In this document: positions 1-11,191 of the stretch, piece after piece
Position numbering within the stretch: the first letter of the stretch is position 1
How the letters are laid out: every line of letters begins with the position of its first letter
Assembly: GCA_977006965.1 (NCBI GenBank)
Contig: OZ345371.1
Location: 2,418,001-2,482,000 of the forward strand
DNA from: Phymatolithon calcareum
Lineage: Eukaryota > Rhodophyta > Florideophyceae > Hapalidiales
Length of the DNA: 64,000 nt
Direction of reading: 5' to 3'
Notes under the pieces: model-generated
Told to the model about the DNA's origin: nothing
The model's input: only the letters and a program-made list of their open reading frames with translations
The model's database searches: none
Translations under genes and position numbers: made by a program

Positions 1-1258
1 CTCATTTGTCTATCTCTTGCCCATTGCGAAGAAATATTTAACAGTCTCTGTAGTCCGACTGGTGATTTTGCCGTTAGGAGCACGTCGTCCGCGAAAAGAA
101 CTGCTGCCACGTCGGCAACATCCCTTGGAACTTGGCTTATTCTTTCTGCGAATTCGTCCATGAATAGATTATACAAACTTGGGCTCAGCGGGGATCCCTG
201 AGGTACTCCGCTGTCGATTAGAAACCACTTTTGCTGGGGATCGCCAATCGTTGATACCCAGGACGGTGTCAAGAAAGCCTCGATCATCTGGTATAGGTCT
301 TGTGGTAGAAAAACTCTCATTCGCTCTTGCAAGTACTTTCGTGGAACTGTGTCGTACGCTGCCGTCAAGTCCAATACTGCAATGCATCCTTGCCCTCGGT
401 TCTGTAGTTCCAGAGCCCTTAAGATTGCTAGCTCTGTGCTCTTGCCTTTTTGGAATCCCAGTTGGATTCTGTGGTTCTTGTATCTTCGGCGGAGCATAAT
501 ATCCAGTGCTGACTCAATAGTCTTTCGGACTTGACTTAGTAAAGATATTGGTCGGAAACTTTTTGGATCGTCATGGGCTCCTTTCTTGTGCAGCGGGACT
601 AAGAAAGCTTTTAGCCACGCTGTCGGGAGAACTCCACATCTTCCGCAGGCGGCCCACAGCTCAAAGACGAGGTCTGCACTTCTATCCAGGTCAGCTTTCA
701 TCATATCGGTCTTCACCTCATCCAGCCCTGGGGCCTTCTTGGTCGGAGCTTTGAGGAGTGCGTTTCTGATAAGGACGCGCATATGCGAAGGGCAACGGAA
801 ATAGTAGGATCTTTGTCGCCATCCTCCTTCATCTCGGCATGTCTGGGACACGTGAGCAGTGAACAGTGTTTATGCAATGGACGGCCAGTCATCTTGTTCC
901 TTGACGTTCTTCTTGTCCTCATCTTCTGCATTCTAGCGATTTGCTCAATCGCCTTGTACCCATCCTTTTCTTCTACATCATCTAGGTATTCTTGATACTG
1001 CTGCCGCTTTCTTTTGTTCACCAACTTCCGTATCTCTTTACGGCATTCCTCATATCGCTGCCAAGCGTCCTCTGAATCCTGTTCACGAGCTTTCTTGTGT
1101 AGTTTCTTGCGACGTTTAGACATCCGTTCAAGAGTTGTGTTCCAAAACGGTTTGTAGCGCAGCGGGGTTGTTTTCTTCTGTCTCCATGGTTCACATAGCG
1201 TTTCGACACTTCTGTCGTATATTCGGTCTTGTTGTTCTCGGGAACTGCACCGTTTCAA
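1..1258 (-). pseudogene. LINE A reverse transcriptase, 5' part, frameshifted
   Basis: Pieces in several minus-strand frames (1258-713, 387-169 and others) match, segment by segment, the 693-aa RT of LINE C at 52115-54196. Segment 1258-713 carries the basic linker before the RT; further on the fragments cover the fingers and palm and stop at the window edge just past the FADD active-site region. Several stops and frame changes are present. Small ORFs on the plus strand here are shadows. Confidence 0.85.
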
Positions 1259-1395
1259 ATCCTCGACGATTCCTGGAATGGTCTTTCCTTATATTTCCCG
1301 AACATGCTCTTGCATTCTGTCATCCCTCCATAGTTTCACAGATATTCGAGGCTTTTGGACCCTTCTATGCTCTTGTCGAGTCGGGAAACTGGTTG

Positions 1396-2091
1396 TTACT
1401 GGTCGGTGTTGCGTATTACCAGTCCATATATCTGTTGGTGAACTGACCGCTGTCGATGTAATGCCTTTGCTTGCGAAAAAGTTGATGTTGTTCTTATAGC
1501 GCTTTGTGCGGAAACAAAACCTGTCCAGGTTTTAAAATCCCAGTTCATAGCTGCTGCCCAAGGAACAATTTGTTTGCCCCTCCTATTTGAGCGTAGGTCC
1601 CATCTGAGGTGGCGAGCGTTCCAATCACCGCACACAATTGCCTTGCCTCGTGCATATGTATTCACCATGGTGAGGCATTTGTCAGTTTCAGATCTGGTTG
1701 CTGCCGGCGATATATAGACAGCTCCAACTTTCGTATCTCCCACTTGCGCGATAATCAATTGGAAATTTGTTCTCGCGTGCTTGAAGATCAGACGGCTTCC
1801 ACAGAGGTTGCGGAAGAAAAGAGAGACACCTCCAGAGTTTCGACCAGTCTGAGGAGGCGGGAGAACTGAGTTGAAGGAGAAGAAAACAGCCCTAATTTTC
1901 CCTACTGGTCTCAAATGTGTTTCTGTTATAGCCACCATGTCGATTCCATGGTTTCTCATCATTTTCTCTAGGTACGTTGGGGTTTCCGGGGAGCCGCCAA
2001 CATTTAAGGTTGCCAGACGCCACCTCTTCTCAAATAGCGTTCTTCGTGGTTGTCTCTTGGGGACCCGCAAGAGCATCTGATGTCGTATCAT
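1396..2091 (-). pseudogene. LINE A APE-type endonuclease domain
   Basis: Encodes the N-terminal part of a LINE ORF2. Visible endonuclease/exonuclease/phosphatase landmarks are ITETHLRP (Glu of the metal site), AVYISP and CGDWNARH (the usual GDxNxxH). The frame is lost at about 1480, before the last motifs, by a small deletion: LINE C at 51750-51800 stays in frame over the same stretch. The role in an intact element is nicking target DNA to prime reverse transcription. Confidence 0.85.
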
Positions 2092-2484
2092 TTGGAACTT
2101 CGGAATTGTGGTTCGAGTCTTCTACTACCCCTTGCGCACCTAATTCGGCCGCTTCTGGGATGACGATTTCAGCTGCTCCTGGATTAACTTCTGTTTGTAA
2201 GCGAAGTGGGACATCATCCGTCTCTCTGTCAGTAGTATCTGTGTTCCCTATCGCATTGAACTGTTCCGGACGAAAATCTGGTGACACCAGGTTTCGCCTC
2301 TCTGCGGTCACTGCGCTCTCCACACAAAGGTCGAAGAATCTTCTGTTGGCAGCTTTCGCCATTCCTTGGTACCAATCTCGCGCAACAATATTGTCTGCCT
2401 TTTCCGCACAGTACCTCGCTCTTCCCCGTACCTTCCCCATGTTTCTTTTCTGGGCTTCGAGATCGTTTACTGTGTTGCGTGTGC

Positions 2485-3663
2485 TCAGCTGAACCGTGGC
2501 ATGTGAATCATGTTCCCTGAGCGACAGAGACTGATGATGTGCGTTGAATCCACATTCTCAACCAGGAGCTCCATTACTGAGTTTCCAATGAAGGAAACGT
2601 GCAAGAGGCCCCTGTCTGCTAGCAGGACCCGCACAGCTTCCTCAATGTACGTACGGTCTGTTTTCGGGAGGTTCTTAAAGTACAGAGGTTCCACCAACGG
2701 GCTCTTGTGGGTTCTCATCATTGGCCCCATTCGTTCCGTGAATGCAACCAATTTCGGTCTATCTTCATCGGAGACCTTAGGATTGCTCTCTGCTCGTCGT
2801 CCAGCCTTCAGGTACGACGGTCTTGCAATAGCCTGCTCTGTGGCGTCCGTTAAATTGGGAAATTCTTCTTCAGACGGGTTGTCCCGTGTCAGTCCCGCAT
2901 TCGCATCGGCTGTCATTTCTGGCTGACTGCGTTCCTTCATACTCCTGTTTTCTTCTTTGAGGGTAGCCACTTCTGCTTCGAATATGGTCACCCGATTTAC
3001 GGTGTCCATGTGTTTCCTTTCAAGCTCTTCCAACCTCTTTGAAAGAGAGTCGTAATCTCTAGAATTTATCTGCGTCCTCAATGGCTCCATTACGGTAACC
3101 TCTAGCTGGGATCCTGCGGCCTCCCTTGGGGTCTCAGGGACTCTTCTCGTGCTGGCGCTATTTGCGCCCCCTTGAATGGCCGAGGCCATCTCGTCAACAA
3201 ACGACGAAACGTCTTTTCCGTTCTTCCTCGAAGGGCATTTGCCGCATTTAAGCATGAGAGGAACCGTGCCGTACCCTCCCGTCATGATCAATGTTCCCCT
3301 CTGTTCACACCCAAAGCAAGGGACCATGGTCCTAATCGAGGGAAACATTTGCCGAGTTGGATTTTCTTTCACGGTGGCTGGCTGATTTCCATCTCGTGGA
3401 GCATCTCCGATATCTTCAGCTTCCCCTGCCTTAGCTCCTGCTCCTTTCTTTTTGCCGGTAGCAAGAGCTCGTGTCTGTGGACCGGCGGTCCGCTCTTGAA
3501 ATTTCCCATAACTCAAATTTTGGTTACTCTTTTGAGTATTTTCAATCTCCGCCGTCGAGTTTCGACTCGCCCGGCATCTCGATCTGCGATTCTCCTGTGT
3601 CACCCATGGAAGATCTCGACCTCCATGGTGATCCGTGGCCCCCATACCACCTTCTGACGCCAT
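2485..3663 (-). pseudogene. LINE A ORF1-like (gag-like) protein
   Basis: Open for about 390 codons from the first in-element Met at 3663; the open frame continues upstream into flanking host DNA, so the upstream Met is not used here. It contains CFGC and CGKC cysteine pairs about 25 residues apart (a possible zinc-binding knuckle) followed by a predicted coiled coil in a Glu/Lys-rich stretch (LEELERKHMDTVNRV). These are usual features of LINE ORF1 RNA-binding proteins. The frame ends at 2485, and a continuation in another frame runs 2440-2030, so a frameshift separates the C-terminal part. Lysines and acidic residues are abundant and no membrane segment is visible. Confidence 0.65.
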
Positions 3664-5005
3664 GGCGTTTTGCGCTTGTGAGGGTGGAACCCTCCTGGGG
3701 TTTTCCCCTTGACGATCACTCGAATCTGCTGCGTTAGTGGCGCGACTGTTGGCTAGACCCGATCGGTCCGCGAAAAACCTTCTCCTTCCAGAGCTGTAAT
3801 GCAAAAATCTGAGCGTAATCTGATGATGCTCTGGGCCAAGGAGCACATACGGAAGAGCATCCTGTTGTCAATGAATCATTCAGGCCGGTCACTCTCCACT
3901 GTTTAGGCCCTCACTGACGCTGATCGTTCGGTGGAAAATCAATCCCGGCTGGTATAGTGTCTATGATCTCACCGCCCATCCCAGTAACCCCGTGATGAAT
4001 GCCCGTCTCGCCGTCTATGCACGGACTGTGGGAGTCCCTCGCGGGCCTCGTACTCATCTGCGTCCTCCTCAAGCTTACGCTCGTCATGTGCACCGGGAAG
4101 GGTGAGAGGTTTTGCAAACCACGAGCGAGCGGCTTCATTTTCTGAGCGAGCCATACAACCACTGTCGCGAGCTGCAAGCACCTTTTTCTCGAAACCTGCC
4201 AGCTTGTTCAGTATGTCAGACTCCTGCGACCCTGATTTTCCTCGACGGCGGCTGCGCGGAAAGGAGATAGCGTCGCGCTTGCTATTGCGTTTGCCCCCTA
4301 TCTTGACCGCCGCCAAATCGGTCGCAGGTCTTGTCGATGCAGCTGGGGGTAGGCATTTGCTGCTGACGCCACACCATTTTTTTGCGGTTTTGCAGATTTT
4401 CTGACCCCACCGCGTAGTAATGCTGCTGTCGGAGTCTGTCAAATTCTGCACGCGCCTCAGTGGCCTTATCCACGGCGCCGTTTTGCAGGGGCTCGGACGC
4501 CGAGGCACTCTTACTCGACGGTACGGGCACAACAAGCATGACTTTTCCTCGTGCTATAGACTTTTTTTGGGAAGCGGTGCCGGACCGTCATCCTCGCTAT
4601 CGTCATCCTCATGCAATGCAAGAGAGAGTCTGTTCGTGTCGCGGAGAGCAACCTTACGAAGCGGATTCTCGCGTTTTAGTATACTTGGGGCATTTTTTTC
4701 CTTTGCGTTTCTTACGATTTCGGGAAACGGGTTGTCAACAACGTCGATACCGAGAATTTTTGGCGGCTCGTCAGCATCCTTCGCCGCTTCCGCAAGCGAG
4801 AGAGCATTGAAGATAGTGTCCCCGACAACAGTACCTACAACAGTATGCAAACCATTGAGCCATGGCGTCTCAGCAAGCGTGATGAAGAACTGCGACCCTC
4901 GCAATCCGTCTTCGTCGGCGACAAGAGCAACTAATCCTCGACGGCGAAACTTAAGCCGCCCGTGTGCCTCGCTGCGCAGCGGACCAGGAAACGCAGGTGC
5001 ACCAC

Positions 5006-5010
5006 CAGAT
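5006..5010. other. Target-site duplication (left), Ty3/gypsy insertion
   Basis: CAGAT immediately before the LTR, repeated at 10777-10781 after the other LTR. The unoccupied homologous site near 24239-24243 reads CATAT. Confidence 0.85.
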
Positions 5011-5537
5011 TGTTCGTACTCCCGCCTGGGCTCGCGTCTGCGAGTATCTCGCCGGCGACAAATTGGGCACCAGAATGGTTACCCCCTTCCCGCATGGGAA
5101 GGTGCACTCAAGCTTTTATTTCAGCCATCGTAGATCCAACTTTTGAAGGAAAGCTCTGCATTAGCGGCGTCGGCCGGAATCTAGGCTAGGGTAATTATCG
5201 CTCGGCAATTGCCATGAATGCAATGAAATTAAAATACAAGAAAACGCGGGAACAAAACAAATCATACTACTACACAAGTTGACAGAAAAATCGGGAAAGG
5301 GAATCTCCCCGACGGAAGATGATCTTCGAAACTCGGGGTATGCAAGGTTGGTCGCAAGCACAAGGGACAAGGCATGTTGATGATTCCAGACCGAGGAGCT
5401 GGGCGGATCGGGAATAACGGCCGTTGTGACCGAGCGCTGCCGCTCCCGCTAGCCGGTGATGCATGAACTCCGCCACGACAACCGTGTCCCCGTTCTATCT
5501 TGATTTCCCTCGGCGCGGATGTGTACCGGCGTGAAAA
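5011..5537 (-). repeat. 3' LTR of the Ty3/gypsy element
   Basis: 527 bp, collinear with 10250-10776 at a constant offset of 5239. Differences seen: three in the stretch 5041-5049, singles near 5124, 5358 and 5508, two near 5522-5526, and the terminal GAAAA versus GAACA. It is the 3' LTR because the element codes on the minus strand. Confidence 0.93.
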
Positions 5538-5546
5538 GCCCCCCAT
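5538..5546 (-). promoter_or_regulatory. Polypurine tract of Ty3/gypsy element
   Basis: On the minus strand the internal region ends ATGGGGGGC directly against the 3' LTR. A G-rich purine run at this place primes plus-strand DNA synthesis in LTR elements. Confidence 0.6.
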
Positions 5547-5593
5547 AGCCATCAAGACGAGGAGAAAACGAGGCAGAGGTGGATGATTGGTGG

Positions 5594-7729
5594 TTACACA
5601 TTGGCGGCGATTCGTTTATGTCGCGTCGTACCGTTGGCCCGAATCTCATCAATGAACTCTTGTGCAAGAACTGGTACGTCTTCCCGCATTGTCTCGAGTG
5701 ATTCCCATCCAGCGTCTTCGTCGTCAAATTCCTTCCCCTTGACTAAGAGCTGTAAGTCTCCTTTATGAGCACGAATGTCTTGGAATTCATTTACGAAGCA
5801 GAATTCATTTTCTTGAAAGGCAAGTTGTGCAAGACAATCTTCGGTGACGTGGAAGTCTTTGTTGCGGAAGAACTTAAGGCGTGTTCCGTGGACTACGGAT
5901 CGCTTTCCCGAACGGAGGTGTTCCACCTCGAAAAGAAAATCGGAATGAACTTTCGTTACACGGTACAGCCCGGTCCAGCGAAGGGACAACTTTCGGCCAA
6001 GTTTCTTTTGCGACAACCCTCGCAGTACATAATCGCCCACATCAAAGATACATTCTCGAACGTGTGTGCGGGCATTGTGCGTCTTTATGCGATTCGAGCG
6101 AGCCTTTGAGACGAGGCCGGAAACTTGTTTGTGAATCCCGTCCATGGCCTGCAACACGATGCCGACATTCATGACTTGGCGTGCTCTCGTTTCTTCCACC
6201 GTACAGATTTCTATGGTCTCTCCGACCCGTTTCTTGATTACGTTAAGCGGACTGTCAGCTGGGAGCGAGGTGAATGCGGTAAGTGGACAACGGTTTCCAA
6301 GTCTCGATAATGAAGTGTTGTTGAGGATAGATTGCACCGCCGGTACTACGGAAGGCCACGAAGTAAATGGCAACTGCATTTCTGACATGAGTGCCTTCAT
6401 GGCTCTGACCAACTCTCTGCATACAACCTTCACAGTCCCATTAGTCGATGGGCAGTAAGCCAAAGTGAAGTGATTCTGACCTGGGATCTTTTCACGCAGG
6501 CTTTGTACGACTTCGTTCTTGAAATGGGATCCCCGTTCGGAAACCCAATTTGGTACTATGCCGAGAGCGGCAAACCACTTCGAGAGAGAATCTGTGGTTG
6601 CGTCTGCATCGGCGTGCTCGTGAGCAACGAGCCAAACATACGAACTGAAGTCGTCCTTAAGGACAAGAATGTATCTATGCCTGGTGGAGTTTTTTCCAAT
6701 GTAGCAAAAATCGAAATGGATGAGCTTGTTCGGCTTCTCTGCGTGCAGCGCATGTCCTAGAGGCCGTGGGACGACATCAGCAGTGGATGTGCGCAAACAG
6801 TGAATGCATGATTGACAAAACGTCTTGATTTCACTCAGGGAACCGGCCCAGTAGAAATGACCAGTGAACGCCTTGGTTGTCGGCGCTATGCCGCGGTGAC
6901 CTCCCATTCCAGAATGTGCCGCTACGAGAATTCGAATTTTGAGATCTTCTGCATCTCTCGGAATCCAAAGAACTTCTTCTTGGTTCTGAATCAATCCAGA
7001 TCGCTCAGAGAAACGCTTCGGAGGTTTCTCCTTTGAATTTCTCTGGACGTCTTGAATGTCCTCGAACGTAGGCCAGTCGAACGAATTGTCAGCCGACGGT
7101 GAAATCGGCGCAAAAACGAGCTTGGAAAGCTTTGCTCTCTGAAATTGGTCGCGAGGCTTAGCAGCCCACCTTGTGAGCATATCAGCCCAAACGTTCCGGT
7201 TTCCTTCAAGATGCTCGATAATGTAACGGTACGCGCACAACTTAAGAGCCCAGCGCATCAGCTTGCTTGCAGTGTGCCGGTTTACGCTAGGGTTCTTACC
7301 GAAAGGATCGAAGATGAATACAAGGTTTGCGTGGTCGGTAAATAGGGATACCTCGTGTGCGGCTGTCAAATACTCAAGACGGCTCATCGACTCAACGACA
7401 GCGACCGCCTCTTTCTCGACAATACTCCAATTGGCGGATGATCCGGTTAAGGAACCAGACTGGAACGATAAAGGTTCGTGATCTTGTGTCTCCAACTGCA
7501 TGTCCCTTTGGCAAGAGGGAACTTGAGTCAGGATTGATGCCCAATGGGTATCCGATGCGTCGGAGAACAGGCACATCGTGTAGCCTTCCTTGGGATAAGA
7601 GAGCTTGAGTGCTTGGGCTAAATGAGTTTGAATCATCTTGAAAGAAGATGTGTGGTTGTCCCCCATAGGCCATGCAACGAAAGGTTCTTGACTGCTCGCT
7701 TGGTACGCTTTTTGACCTTCGCGTAACAA
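5594..7729 (-). pseudogene. Ty3/gypsy RNase H-integrase-chromodomain part
   Basis: 711 codons open. RNase H landmarks: LFSDASDTHW, then VEKEAVAVVESM and DHANLVFIF. Integrase has the HHCC-type finger (HSGMGGHRG...FCQSCIHC) and a core starting IHFDFCYIG (first Asp). The second Asp position reads VSERGSHF (Glu, codon 6538-6536) and the Glu of the triad reads NGTVKVV (Lys, codon 6430-6428), so two of three catalytic residues look substituted. A GPY/F-like segment (RWTGLYRV) and a C-terminal chromodomain-like segment (LLVKGKEFDDEDAGWESLE) follow. The frame overlaps the RT frame by about 100 bases in another phase. Confidence 0.85.
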
Positions 7730-10249
7730 TCTTCGATTAGCCGATGGAGAGGTGCGACGACTTCAGCATAGCATGGAATGCTGTTTCGCATCCAGTTTGT
7801 CGCACATAGAAACTGCTGAAGATCTGAAGCCATCTCTGGAACACGCATGTGCATCAGAGTGTCAAGTCCACGCGGATCATAGCGGACGCCGTCCGCATCG
7901 AGAATCCGTCCACAAAACTTAGCTTCTCGTTGGAAAAACGAGACCTTCTTGGCGTGCAGCTTGAGTTCGAACTTGAGACATAGCTCGAAAAATCTTCGGA
8001 TTTGTGCCAAAAGGGAAACTTCGGACTTTTCATGCATGAGAAAGCCATCCTGCCATGGCAACAAGCATGACTGAATCTCCGAGAACACTTTTGAAGTCGA
8101 CGACTGAAAGTGGTTACCCGCATCTGTGCTGCCTTGCAGAGCGCGAGTAGGGGTGAATACACCGATCGGTGTTTGAATGGACAGTGCCTCCTGCGAGTCA
8201 GGATGTAGAGGTATTTGCCAATACGCGTGACACATGTCCAGCTTTGCGAAGAATTTGCTACCCGCTGTGGATTGCAGCAGAAACTCCATGTCTGGCATAG
8301 CAGACGCCACTGGAATTGTCACACTATTCGGTGCCCTGAGGTCCACAGTGAAGCGGAACTTGTCCGGGCCCGGCTTGGCCACGGCAAGTGCAGGGCTTGC
8401 CCAACGAGATTGAGGGTTTCGAAAGACAGCGTTAACCTTCTCGAAGGACTTAATGGTGGAAGTTATGAAAGCTGCTTGGGGGGGTGCATAGCGACGCTGC
8501 GTCGCCCGAACGGGACGGTGGTTGTCTTTCAAACGTATATCCATCGGTTCCACTTTGGCAGGTGGATCGCTCCCGAGGTTGACCCTGAAAATGTCCCGAA
8601 ACTCGACAATCATAGCTTTCAAGTCTTTAATCCCTGCATTAGACATTCCGTTCTTCTTCGCTTCTTCGACGGAAAGGTTCAGTGCGTCCTGTACCTCAGT
8701 CTCGTCATCGGGGCCAATGCTCGCTCCAACTGATTCGGGAGAAGGAATAGGGTCGTCCTCGATACGGTTGTACCAAAGACCTCCATACGTTGATAGGGTA
8801 CTGAGAGTCCCTGCGTTCGATGATTTCGTCACTTTAGCCATCAAGTCCGAAACGTCTGCATTATCGAACTTAGTACGGACTTGCTCAAGATGGGTTTCTA
8901 AATCAAAACCAAGGCATTGTAGCAGCGGTCTTCCCAGGAGAACTTCATTCATTTCATGGTCCACCACCACGAACTCCGCTCTGCGGAGTCGAAGCGGACC
9001 GCACGGGAGAGATAAAGTTACTGATAGCTGCACCTTCGATGATGCTATGATCGGAGATGACTGTGGGAGCTTAATAGCAGCGTCCAGATGTAGTGGTGGA
9101 TTGAGAGGAACTGTCGGAAACGAGAGTCCCGAATTGGTCAACTCGTCGACAATGCTTCGTGGAATGGCACTGTAATCCGCTCCGTTGTCACCCAGAGCCA
9201 CACACTCGTACTTGTCTTGCAGCAGGAGAGACCAGCGACCGTCGTTGACGTCAGTATGCTTGAGAGATGCAAGAGCGGCCTTTCGCTTCTTCTCTTTATC
9301 TTCACGGTTCTTCTTAAGAAGAGACTTTTTCTTTTCATCCGATGTGTCCTTGCAATCCTTTACTGGATGGATGCCATCACACTCATCGTTCAGGCCCGGT
9401 TCGGTCCATGTGAAAGTCTTCTTAAGTTTCTTCCCGTTCTTGAACGGCTCAGGATCGTCGGACTTCTTCCCTGTGCTGGTAGATTCCCTTCGAAAAGAAG
9501 CTACCTTCTTCTTCTTATGATTCGAAAATGGTGACGGAAGGCGATTGGCGTGGTCGTCATTTCTGCCCTTACGAGAGTACTTGGCAGACTCTAGGGAAAT
9601 TGTCGACACTTTCCGCATGAAAAACTGGAAGTCGTAGCGCTTATCTTTAGGCCAGAACTCATGGCCGGATTGGACAGTCTCTCGCACAATACTTGGCTCC
9701 AGCTTAGGAATTAATTGAGTGATAACTGCCTTTCCTGACTCTGAAATGGCTTGGTCAACGCGGTTGCGACGAAGTTCAGTCATTACGTCAGCAAAGAACT
9801 GCAGAGTTGCACCTTGAGGATCTGAGCGATCGGGTTTGAACCTTACACGGCTTAGCGCGTCTCGAACATGACTAGATATGTCATCAACGGTACACCGAGT
9901 TCTGCCCTTGACTCACTCCTTGACGTTGTCATCCGTCACATTTGCGACGTCCTCGCAGTCATCAAATGTTTTAAGTGCCACTAATGAACGAAGGAGTTCG
10001 GCAGATACGCAGGCCTTAAATCCGGCCGGCGCAATTCGTTGCGTTGCGCTGGGATTCCGATTCACTTCGTGAATTTGACGAACATACCGTTCGTAGGAAA
10101 GGTCAAATTTTACAATGTCATCGCCGCGGACAGACTTCAGTTCCGGCGGCGAAATCGTTGAGACACCAACTCCTGATATTTCGAACAGGTCGCGACGCCA
10201 GAGCGCGCCTAGCAGTCCAGACAGAAATGCTCTTAAAAGAAAAGCGCTT
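7633..10249 (-). pseudogene. Ty3/gypsy gag-protease-reverse transcriptase part
   Basis: One minus-strand frame is open from inside the 5' LTR to 7633, except for a TGA at 9915-9913; a methionine first appears at 9783. The gag part is followed by a Lys/Glu-rich linker and a retropepsin site LGDNGADYS (an unusual Asn after the catalytic Asp). RT landmarks are FTVDLRAPN, FFAKLDMCHAYWQIP and LKLHAKKVSFF. The active-site block reads WQDGFLMH where relatives have a Leu and a second Asp (WLDDF type); the Gly codon is at 8046-8044. Losing the second Asp should abolish polymerase activity. The frame shifts at about 7690 into the RNase H-integrase frame. Confidence 0.85.
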
Positions 10250-10776
10250 TGTTCGTACTCCCGCCTGGGCTCGCGTCTGTGCGTGTCTCGCCGGCGACAA
10301 ATTGGGCACCAGAATGGTTACCCCCTTCCCGCATGGGAAGGTGCACTCAAGCTTTTATTTTAGCCATCGTAGATCCAACTTTTGAAGGAAAGCTCTGCAT
10401 TAGCGGCGTCGGCCGGAATCTAGGCTAGGGTAATTATCGCTCGGCAATTGCCATGAATGCAATGAAATTAAAATACAAGAAAACGCGGGAACAAAACAAA
10501 TCATACTACTACACAAGTTGACAGAAAAATCGGGAAAGGGAATCTCCCCGACGGAAGATGATCTTCGAAACTCGGGGTATGCAAGGTTGGTCGCAAACAC
10601 AAGGGACAAGGCATGTTGATGATTCCAGACCGAGGAGCTGGGCGGATCGGGAATAACGGCCGTTGTGACCGAGCGCTGCCGCTCCCGCTAGCCGGTGATG
10701 CATGAACTCCGCCACGACAACCGTGTCCCCGTTCTATTTTGATTTCCCTCGGCGCGGATATTTACCGGCGTGAACA
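10250..10776 (-). repeat. 5' LTR of the Ty3/gypsy element
   Basis: 527 bp, beginning TGTTCGTACTC and ending GCGTGAACA on the plus strand; directly followed by the target duplication CAGAT. The minus-strand gag frame is open from inside this LTR into the internal region, so the usual untranslated leader and primer-binding site are short or missing here. Confidence 0.92.
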
Positions 10777-11191
10777 CAGATCCAGTACCCGAAGGGTCGC
10801 CACCTTGGATAAGGACCCCGGGAACGACACGATGAAAAGCTAACCCATCGTAATAGGAATTCAATGCATGCTGCACCACGCTCCGCCCCGCACGTGGGCT
10901 CTCGTCTGCCCACAGTGCTACGGATATAGGCCCGTGTGTTGTGCGCAGCGTTAACAATCCCCGCGTCCCCGGTTCGAGCGCATACACGCTCGACATTGCA
11001 CAGTGCGAATGTAGTGTGTACACACAATGCAGATCGTTTAGGGTCCTCGACTGATGAAGGGCCCATGCTTTTGGACTTTTCCTTACAGTTCAGGCTCTCT
11101 GATTTTATCATACTCGTACAGTACCTACATCTTTAGTCGAATCCTCCAAGCATCCTCTCTGCAAAAATACAACTGTGCGCCGAGGCTGGCG

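Larger units (their letters stand above)
1..3785 (-). mobile_element. LINE A: non-LTR retrotransposon, partial, degenerate
   Basis: Read on the minus strand this holds, in order, an ORF1 with zinc-knuckle-like cysteines, an APE-type endonuclease and the first part of a reverse transcriptase, which the window edge cuts. The same protein order and near-identical coding sequence recur on the plus strand at 51219-54196 (LINE C). The 5' junction is placed at 3785/3786 because sequence from 3786 onward matches 23019 onward in the second copy of the segmental duplication, where no LINE is present. The reading frame changes at about 2450, 1480 and in the RT portion, so this copy is dead as it stands. 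The 3' end, tail and target duplication are outside the window. Confidence 0.9.
5011..10776 (-). mobile_element. Ty3/gypsy LTR retrotransposon (chromodomain-bearing), young but defective
   Basis: A 5766-bp element with two 527-bp LTRs, coding on the minus strand for gag, protease, RT, RNase H, integrase and a C-terminal chromodomain-like segment. The Pol order (RT-RH before IN) defines Ty3/gypsy. A 5-bp target duplication CAGAT flanks it (5006-5010 and 10777-10781); the homologous empty site in the other duplicate reads CATAT. LTR ends are TGTTC...GAACA on the plus strand, with the outermost inner pair altered in the left LTR (GAAAA). About nine differences separate the LTRs, indicating a recent insertion. 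A G-run at 5538-5546 (minus-strand polypurine tract) lies beside the 3' LTR. No tRNA-like primer-binding site was recognised next to the 5' LTR. Confidence 0.93.
3969..10996 (-). pseudogene. CWC27-like cyclophilin, copy A, split by Ty3/gypsy insertion
   Basis: The 5' part (10996-10777; starts MSSVYALEPGTRG) and the 3' part (5005-3969) together correspond to the intact gene at 23202-24458. The Ty3/gypsy element sits inside the codons following the GGDPSGTG motif of the cyclophilin fold. Apart from the insertion there are three small indels relative to copy B: one T lost in the run at 4562-4568, two bases gained near 4433 and one G lost near 4347. They sum to zero, so the C-terminal frame is recovered but about 70 residues in between are scrambled. 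This copy cannot make the protein. Confidence 0.88.

Noticed and set aside
10220-10249. tRNA primer-binding site next to the 5' LTR
   Set aside because: The sequence just inside the LTR shows no recognisable complement to a tRNA 3' end; gag coding begins almost at once.
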